Position numbers and translations under genes: made by a program. A DNA stretch of 22,630 bases from an uncultured Anaerovibrio sp. (GTDB taxonomy: Bacteria; Bacillota; Negativicutes; Selenomonadales; Selenomonadaceae). The first letter of the stretch is position 1, and each line of letters begins with the position of its first letter. The notes under the pieces were generated by a model. The model did no database searches. It was given only the letters and a program-made list of their open reading frames with translations, and was not told where the DNA came from. Location of the stretch: contig CAKPYV010000037.1 in NCBI GenBank assembly GCA_934203205.1, forward strand, positions 1-22,630, given 5' to 3'. Positions 1 through 5,164 of this stretch are shown piece by piece.

Positions 1-440
1 CCGCGGAAAAATTGTCTGGTACAGAGCTTTTCTCTACTCCATCCTCGGTGACTATATTTTAATATAGAAGTTGAAAAGATCAAGTATATTCGTAAGTTTT
101 TATGGCAAATTTCATTCCTGGGGCTACATGGGGGTTCTAGGGCCTCTCTTGCCCCATATACCAGCCTAGCTCATAGCACTTAATAGTTTCCTATTTTTTG
201 CAACCGATCTGCAAATCATCTACCCCCACAATTTCCCCTATCCTTATATTCCCTCACAGCCCGCCTCTAACGCATACCTACAACAGCCTTATTCTTGGCA
301 CAAAAATAAGGGCATATCTGCCTTACAAGCCGAATACGCCCCTTTTTTTCATAAATTTTATAAAAATTTATTTTTTTCTTTTATTTGTTATTAATTATAC
401 TTATTACATTGGATTCCTTCGCACAATATACCCTGCAACC
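1..440. other. Intergenic region without a supported gene
   Basis: No convincing coding frame is seen. The stretch is AT-rich, with some C-rich pyrimidine tracts on the plus strand. It holds one inverted repeat with arms ATGGGG (128-133) and CCCCAT (152-157), and the terminator described at 308-349. A short plus-strand open frame runs in from the left edge and stops at 64-66. It is too short to call. Confidence 0.6.
308..349. terminator. Bidirectional intrinsic terminator downstream of the Rpn gene
   Basis: AAGGGC (308-313) pairs with GCCC(C)TT (338-344), and TAT (315-317) pairs with ATA (334-336) in the same register. On the plus strand the stem is followed by seven Ts (343-349). On the minus strand it is followed by TTATTTTTG. 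It can therefore end the rpn message, about 90 nt past that stop codon, and any plus-strand message entering from the left edge. Confidence 0.6.
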
Positions 441-1403
441 TTACAATAAAGCAGCATATTTGGCAAATTCACTCTTAGGTATGCCAATAAACTCCATAGC
501 CTGTTCCTTAGACCAGCTATTCTTGGCAATAATCACCCGCAAAATTTCCACAGTTTTATTCAAGGCACCTATAGTCCTGCCCCTTGCTTCTCCAATTGCT
601 TTTCCACGTGCCTCGCCCATCGCCTCACCAATAGCTTTTCCACGCGCCTCTACCTTATCTAATACTTCACACATATTAAAGCCCTCCTTGTCATGGGAAA
701 TTTCTCTACCCATTTCAACATATTTATTATCCTGAGTTAGCACAGACATTAATTTCAAGAAACTATCTGTATGCCTGATGATTTTATCCTTTGGTACATA
801 ATCCTTATTTTTACTAAGCTGTACAAAATAGTCTGCAATAATCTGAAAATCACTGGTAAATTTTTCTACCTGCTCCTCTGTAAGCCTTGGCACATCAATC
901 AAATTGATTTTATAGTCACTAACAAATGGCTTCAAATCATCAGATATTTCCAATACATCATATAAGCTAAGTGGCTTCTTCCAAGGTGTTTTGCCAAAAT
1001 ATAGCACTATAGTTACAACTGGGTAACGCTTATGGCGAATTTTATGCTTTTTGCCTGTTTCTTCATCAATAACTATTTCATCCTGGTTCATTTCATCCCG
1101 ATAGGAACTGCCATCATAGCCCATCACCCTCAATGGCATATCCATATCTATAGCCAGTTGATTCTCAACTCCCAGCAGGGCTAGACGAATATAACAATTC
1201 TTATCCGTCCAATATTTAGCCACATCCCGCTCCTGTTCGTGTATTACATTATCATCAGCTTTATACTGTGATTTCGCCATTGCATCAACAAGAGCTTCTG
1301 GTTTGATTACCTCTCGTCCATCAAAAAGTGTGCCATTAACTATATCCGAAAAAACATCATTATACGCTTCAAAATTTTTCTGCGTAATATCCTTTTGTCC
1401 CAT
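441..1403 (-). CDS. Rpn family recombination-promoting nuclease / YhgA-like putative transposase
   Basis: The 320-residue product resembles the Rpn (YhgA-like) family, members of which are PD-(D/E)XK DNases that stimulate RecA-independent recombination and are often annotated as putative transposases. The family signature I see is the central segment around GVENQLAIDMDMPLRVMGY, equivalent to the E-x-Q strand of the nuclease fold, followed by a YPVVTIVLYFG strand and a helical second half. The C-terminus carries a 12-residue tandem repeat (GEARGKAIGEA type) before a final region ending SEFAKYAALL. I chose the ATG at 1401-1403 because AAAGG lies 10 nt upstream; in-frame GTG and TTG codons just before it have no spaced ribosome site. 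The gene stands alone with its own promoter and terminator. Base composition is more AT-rich than in the housekeeping operons, which suits an accessory, mobile-type gene. Family assignment is good; activity is inferred. Confidence 0.8.
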   Translation of the reverse strand: MGQKDITQKNFEAYNDVFSDIVNGTLFDGREVIKPEALVDAMAKSQYKADDNVIHEQERDVAKYWTDKNCYIRLALLGVENQLAIDMDMPLRVMGYDGSSYRDEMNQDEIVIDEETGKKHKIRHKRYPVVTIVLYFGKTPWKKPLSLYDVLEISDDLKPFVSDYKINLIDVPRLTEEQVEKFTSDFQIIADYFVQLSKNKDYVPKDKIIRHTDSFLKLMSVLTQDNKYVEMGREISHDKEGFNMCEVLDKVEARGKAIGEAMGEARGKAIGEARGRTIGALNKTVEILRVIIAKNSWSKEQAMEFIGIPKSEFAKYAALL

Positions 1404-1423
1404 CAACACCACGCCTTTCTTAT

Positions 1424-1452
1424 ATTATCGCAAATTGCAAAATCCAAATCAA
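1424..1452 (-). promoter_or_regulatory. Promoter of the Rpn gene
   Basis: Minus-strand TTGATT (complement of 1447-1452), a 17-bp spacer, then GATAAT (complement of 1424-1429), about 20 bp before the ATG. Two direct copies of TGATACTA (1455-1462 and 1470-1477, 15 bp apart) sit immediately upstream of the -35 and may be an activator or repressor site. Confidence 0.55.
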
Positions 1453-1524
1453 GTTGATACTAAAAAATGTGATACTATAAGCCATTTCTTATTCTTGCAC
1501 CTCCCAATATTTTATTTGTATACA

Positions 1525-1562
1525 ACAAAAAATCCTTTGCAAAAATAAACTTACAAAGGATT
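1525..1562 (-). terminator. Minus-strand intrinsic terminator ending the structured non-coding region
   Basis: Perfect 9-bp inverted repeat AATCCTTTG (1531-1539) / CAAAGGATT (1554-1562) with a 14-nt loop. On the minus strand the stem runs straight into TTTTTTGTTG. The transcript it would end must come from the right, meaning either the exonuclease message with a 700-nt tail or a separate RNA from 1560-2170. It also shields the rpn promoter from read-through. Confidence 0.65.
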
Positions 1563-2173
1563 CATATATTCATTATTCGACAATATTTTCCAATCTCCTG
1601 CTTGAGTAGGAATAATTTTTATTTTCCTCTATTTTCCTACTATCGAAGGTATAGAAAATATTATTCGGTATGTCAGAATTTCTCTATATACAGCCTGCGG
1701 TCATAACGACTTTTGCTCTGTCCGACTTAATGGCCCTATCTGATGATTTATCCTAACGCAGTAATACCGCTTGTCGCTGAGCCAATTCACATAGGCCGTA
1801 ATGACAGAGAGTGCCACCGGGGCCACTTTTTCTACGCAAAAGCAGGAGTCTCCCGACGCAAAAGTGTCATGCCCCTCCGGCTGTTGTCGAATCATCAAGG
1901 CTTATCGATATTGTCAATCTTCGATAATTCTGCTACCTTCGTAAAAAATCGGTCATTTCAAACAGTGCCAAGGCGGAAAATTGCGATGAATACACTAATG
2001 AGCGGTATGGGAGTACCCTGCACAGGTACTCTTCGCGCCTCGGTACTTAGCGATTCATGAGCTTTCGGGGCGTCAGCCACGAATTGCCTCATGAGAGCTT
2101 TAGTACCGCTAGGCGAGAAAAGTAGCGAGAGCGTGCCTGTAAGGGTATATGCCATGCCTACGAAAAGTGTATA
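1563..2173 (-). ncRNA. Candidate large structured RNA (unassigned family)
   Basis: No reading frame here is convincing. What is visible is a series of nested, co-axial inverted repeats. (a) 1582-1662: AATATTTTC/GAAAATATT enclosing AGTAGGAA/TTCCTACT. (b) 1732-1797: GGcCCTAT/ATAGGCC. (c) 1817-1880: CC, GGGGC and CACTTTT pairing with AAAAGTG, GCCCC and GG. (d) 1902-1927: TTATCGA/TCGATAA. (e) 2011-2031: GAGTACC/GGTACTC. (f) 2032-2119: an 88-nt imperfect hairpin with a GTCA loop. The minus strand is preferred because the only U-tailed terminator (1525-1562) is on that strand. A weak promoter, TTTGCC-16 bp-TATACA, may lie at 2168-2195. The region matches none of the RNA families I looked for by eye (tmRNA, RNase P, 6S, group II intron domain V). 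It could instead be a decayed gene or a palindromic repeat cluster. Confidence 0.4.
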
Positions 2174-2195
2174 GAAAATTGATGTATTCGGCAAA
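2168..2195 (-). promoter_or_regulatory. Weak candidate promoter for the structured RNA
   Basis: Minus-strand TATACA (complement of 2168-2173) with TTTGCC (complement of 2190-2195) 16 bp upstream. The -10 is fair and the -35 is poor. It is reported only because it sits at the upstream edge of the hairpin-rich region, just after the exonuclease stop codon. Confidence 0.25.
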
Positions 2196-2225
2196 CCAGA
2201 ATTTACTGCTCCAGTGAATGCACTG

Positions 2226-2978
2226 CTACACATTCTCTGTATAGCGACAATTGGGAAACCCACTGCAACCCCAGAAGTATCCGAATCTGCCTTTTCGTTT
2301 TTTGAGTGTGCTATGACAGCGAGGACAATAGCGATTCTCTCCCTGGGGAGAGGAATTTCCCTGCATTTCTCCAATCTGGCCAAAATTCAAATTTCCCAGC
2401 TGATGCACCCCGCCCCCGTTGTTGGCAGCCTTAGCTATATCCTGAGCCATTAGCTCAAAAACCTGCTGGTTCATATGGCAATCCTGCAAAGCTCGATGTG
2501 CTCCCTGGGTGGAAATGCCATAATGCTCTGCCAGATTCTCCAACCGCCGATGCTTCCAAGCTGGAAAACATTGCTTGGCCATATGAAGTGTATCAATATA
2601 ATCATTATCAATAGTCTGCCCAAAATACCGCTGACAATCCCGATAGATAAAATTCATATCAAACCGCTTGATATTGTGGCCTACTAGCACATCATCGCCT
2701 ATAAAATCCAAAAATTCCCCCAGCACCTGAGAAAAACCTGGCTTGTCCGCCACCATATTATCATAAATATGATTGACACTGCTGGCTCCATAAGGTATCG
2801 GCCGACCTGGATTTACCAACTGAGTAAAGGTAGACACTGGATGCCCTCCTCTTACTCTAATGGCAGAGATTTCAATAACCTCATCCCGCTGACAGGATAT
2901 ACCTGTAGTCTCCAAATCATAAACCACATAATCCGGCGTATATTTTCTTCTTTCCTTCCCCGGAATATTCCCCAGCAT
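2226..2978 (-). CDS. DEDDh 3'-5' exonuclease (DnaQ/PolC-epsilon type) with C-terminal topoisomerase-type zinc finger
   Basis: The 250-residue protein has the complete DEDDh exonuclease core: motif I YDLETTG (Asp21, Glu23), motif II VGHNIKRFDMNF, and motif III HRALQDC with the catalytic His and Asp. It should hydrolyse single-stranded or mismatched 3' ends of DNA. After a Gly/Asn-rich linker comes a four-cysteine module (Cys218, Cys221, Cys238, Cys244) with the CPRC...FWGCSGFPNC pattern of topoisomerase IA C-terminal zinc fingers, which bind single-stranded DNA. The ATG at 2976-2978 is preferred to the in-frame TTG two codons earlier because AGGGG lies 7 nt upstream of it. It is the last gene of the polA operon, 28 nt after the transglycosylase. 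A short hairpin CAGTG/CACTG (2212-2225) follows the stop. The physiological role (repair or proofreading accessory) is inferred from context. Confidence 0.85.
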   Translation of the reverse strand: MLGNIPGKERRKYTPDYVVYDLETTGISCQRDEVIEISAIRVRGGHPVSTFTQLVNPGRPIPYGASSVNHIYDNMVADKPGFSQVLGEFLDFIGDDVLVGHNIKRFDMNFIYRDCQRYFGQTIDNDYIDTLHMAKQCFPAWKHRRLENLAEHYGISTQGAHRALQDCHMNQQVFELMAQDIAKAANNGGGVHQLGNLNFGQIGEMQGNSSPQGENRYCPRCHSTLKKRKGRFGYFWGCSGFPNCRYTENV

Positions 2979-3006
2979 AACCAAGCCCCTTTCCCTTTAA
3001 CAAATT

Positions 3007-3642
3007 CTATTCCTGCACTTCGTAAAGCTTTTGATATTTATTCCGATTACCCAAAACACTTTTTACATATTCCTGGGTTTCCCTATATGGTATTTCCTCC
3101 GGATTATTAAAGCTATAATCCCAGCCATATTGCTTCATCCAGGACAGCACGTTGCCCCGGCCTGCATTATAGGCCGCCAGCATCAGCACCTCATTGCCTT
3201 GAAATTCCTCCTGCAGTGAAGCCAAGTACCAAGAACCATAACGAATATTGCATTGAGGCTCCTTAAGCTGGTCCAAATAAAACCCTGTATCATCCAGCTG
3301 TCCCGAAATCCAGATAGCGGTTTCCGGCATAAGCTGCATCAATCCCATGGCTCCAAAGCCAGACACCGCCTCTGGCTGGAATTTGCTTTCCGTTTTCACC
3401 ATAGCGATTACCAGATATTCATCCACCTGATACTGCTGGCTGTATTTTTCAATTACCCCTCTATAATGATAGGGATAAATATACTGTCGCTGAATATCAT
3501 TCTGCTGCAGCAGAGCATAGGAAATCATTACTGCCAACAGAATACACATACCTACAGCAAAGCCCATAACCCGCCTTTTGGCTTCCATACGCTGCAACAG
3601 CTGCTCTTTACGCCTGTTTCTTTCCTCTGTCGTATATCGCAT
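3007..3642 (-). CDS. Membrane-anchored lytic transglycosylase (SLT/GH23 family)
   Basis: The 211-residue product has a short basic cytoplasmic tail, one membrane segment at about residues 26-45, and a periplasmic soluble-lytic-transglycosylase domain. Diagnostic motifs are VKTESKF with the catalytic Glu85, GAMGLMQLMPETA, and AAYNAGRGNV. It should cleave the MurNAc-GlcNAc bond of peptidoglycan to give 1,6-anhydro ends. The N-terminus has no signal-peptidase-I-like AXA motif, so it probably stays anchored. The start is the ATG at 3640-3642: AAGGA lies 6 nt upstream, and the A of the ATG is shared with the coaE stop (TAATG), which implies translational coupling. An ATG two codons earlier has its ribosome site too close. 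A cell-wall enzyme after coaE is operon context rather than a functional clue. Confidence 0.88.
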   Translation of the reverse strand: MRYTTEERNRRKEQLLQRMEAKRRVMGFAVGMCILLAVMISYALLQQNDIQRQYIYPYHYRGVIEKYSQQYQVDEYLVIAMVKTESKFQPEAVSGFGAMGLMQLMPETAIWISGQLDDTGFYLDQLKEPQCNIRYGSWYLASLQEEFQGNEVLMLAAYNAGRGNVLSWMKQYGWDYSFNNPEEIPYRETQEYVKSVLGNRNKYQKLYEVQE

Positions 3643-4238
3643 TACCATTCCTTCTGTTTATTCAGCAATTCCTCAACCTTGACTTCCAGCTCCTGACTGG
3701 TGCCATTATTATCTATAATGACCTGAGCTATTTTTTTCTTTTCCTCTAAAGGCATTTGCACCTGGATACGCCTCAATGCCTCCTGCTGGCTATAGCCATT
3801 TCGACTCATAAGTCTAGCCAACTGGTTCTCTCTGTTGACATAAACCAGCCAAACCTCATCTGCAATACTATCCCAGCCTGCCTCATAAAGCAGGGGTACA
3901 TCCAACACTGCTGCCTTAGCTCCCTGATGGCGCAGAACTGCCAGCTGGCTTTGGATTTCTGCCTTGATAATGGGATGCGCCATGCTGTCCATCCACTTTT
4001 TTTCCTCTGGCTGACTAAAGACAATATCTGCCACAGCCTGACGATTCAGCTGACGGTTAGGCAAAAGCACCTTTTCCCCATAGCGATTTACATAGGCCTG
4101 CCACAAGGGCCTATCAGGCTGAGCCAGCTCCCAGGCAATGGCATCTGCATCTAGTACAGGCAAATTGTGCTGTCTTAACAGGCTGGTTACTGTGGATTTG
4201 CCACTGGCAATCCCCCCAGTCAAACCTATAATCTTCAC
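3642..4238 (-). CDS. coaE: Dephospho-CoA kinase
   Basis: The 198-residue P-loop kinase catalyses the last step of coenzyme A synthesis, ATP-dependent phosphorylation of the 3'-OH of dephospho-CoA. The Walker A motif GLTGGIASGKST sits at residues 5-16. Further family features follow: the LDADAIAWE segment, LDVPLLYEAGWD, and the lid/basic region SRNGYSQQEALRRIQ. Length is typical. The real start is a GTG at 4236-4238, giving MKIIGLTGG, with GGAGG 7 nt upstream. It overlaps the mutM stop as GTGA. Longer in-frame starts would run well into mutM. The gene is translationally coupled at both ends (mutM before it, transglycosylase after it). Confidence 0.95.
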   Translation of the reverse strand: MKIIGLTGGIASGKSTVTSLLRQHNLPVLDADAIAWELAQPDRPLWQAYVNRYGEKVLLPNRQLNRQAVADIVFSQPEEKKWMDSMAHPIIKAEIQSQLAVLRHQGAKAAVLDVPLLYEAGWDSIADEVWLVYVNRENQLARLMSRNGYSQQEALRRIQVQMPLEEKKKIAQVIIDNNGTSQELEVKVEELLNKQKEW

Positions 4239-5077
4239 GACTCTACCTCCAAGGGCTGACAATGTGGACAAAAACGAGTGCCCCGGCCTCCTACCTTGAT
4301 TTTCTCCAAAGGAGTACCACAGATACGGCAGGCCTGGCCATCCCGGCCATAAACATAAAGATGTTCCTGATGGCTGCCCTTTTCACCATTGCCATTGCGA
4401 TAATCTCTAAAGGTAGTGCCTCCATCAGCAATCCCCTCGGCAATAACCTGATTTACTGTGGACTGCAATTTGGTCAGCTCTGGCAAGGTCAAGCTGCCTG
4501 CCTGACGCAGAGGATGAATCCCTGCCAAAAACAAGGCCTCATCCACATAGATATTCCCCAGTCCCCCTACCTTCCTCTGGTCAAGCAGAAAGCTTTTTAT
4601 TTTGGTTTTGCGCCCCTCAGCAGCCTTTGACAGATATGCCACCGTAAACTCCGGGGACAAAGGCTCAGGTCCCAGCTCTGCCATGCCCTGAATCCGCCAC
4701 AGCTCATCCTGATGCATAGCATATAGAGTGCCAAAGGTTCTGGTATCGCTAAAAATCAATTTGGAGCCATCATCTAAATGAATAATCAATCTATTGTGAT
4801 GGCTATTATCCTGTCCCATAGAGGGAACATATACCAGCTGGCCTGTCATGCGCAGATGAAATATCAGGGAAACCTGATTATCCAGCTGCAAAAGCAGATA
4901 TTTACCTCTCCTATCCAGACCTGCAATGGTAGTTTGCAGGATTCTGGCCACAAAGCTCTCTGGCTCAGGCCATTTAATCTGCCTAGGCAGCAATACCTCC
5001 ACAGATGTTATTTTACGGCCCTGAATATGTGGCTCCAGAGACCGTCTGATTGTTTCAATTTCCGGCATTTCCGGCAT
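4235..5077 (-). CDS. mutM: Formamidopyrimidine-DNA glycosylase / AP lyase
   Basis: The 280-residue base-excision-repair enzyme removes 8-oxoguanine and formamidopyrimidines and nicks the abasic site by beta,delta-elimination. The start at 5075-5077 yields MPEMPEIET. After Met removal this gives the catalytic N-terminal proline and following glutamate of the family. An ATG one codon earlier would spoil this, although both share the AGGAG upstream. The conserved lysine lies in LDRRGKYLLLQL. The H2TH region includes KIKSFLLDQRKVGGLGNIYVDE split over two helices, and the C-terminus has the zinc finger CRIC...CPHC. It lies 87 nt after polA and overlaps coaE by 4 bp. Placing it with DNA polymerase I links lesion removal and gap filling. 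Confidence 0.96.
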   Translation of the reverse strand: MPEMPEIETIRRSLEPHIQGRKITSVEVLLPRQIKWPEPESFVARILQTTIAGLDRRGKYLLLQLDNQVSLIFHLRMTGQLVYVPSMGQDNSHHNRLIIHLDDGSKLIFSDTRTFGTLYAMHQDELWRIQGMAELGPEPLSPEFTVAYLSKAAEGRKTKIKSFLLDQRKVGGLGNIYVDEALFLAGIHPLRQAGSLTLPELTKLQSTVNQVIAEGIADGGTTFRDYRNGNGEKGSHQEHLYVYGRDGQACRICGTPLEKIKVGGRGTRFCPHCQPLEVES

Positions 5078-5164
5078 CATTCACCACTCCTATCAATTTT
5101 CATTCTCTGTAATAAATAGCTCCGCCAAATCATAGCCGACTTTAATTTCGCCATGAACGCTTCA

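Noticed and set aside
2..66. Plus-strand open frame entering from the left edge and stopping at 64-66
   Set aside because: Only 21 codons are visible, so it may or may not be the end of an upstream gene.
1701..1898. 65-codon minus-strand frame in the hairpin-rich region
   Set aside because: No recognisable domain or ribosome site, and it overlaps two predicted stems. It looks like a chance frame.
1958..2383. 141-codon minus-strand frame overlapping the exonuclease end
   Set aside because: Its first half is the exonuclease gene in another frame, and the rest covers the 88-nt hairpin. An internal ATG would give 65 residues without known motifs. Left as a possible but unsupported small protein.
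5094..5164. In-frame extension after the polA stop that reads like a protein tail (ends ITENEN)
   Set aside because: It follows two stop codons, is only about 22 codons long and has no start. Chance cannot be excluded.
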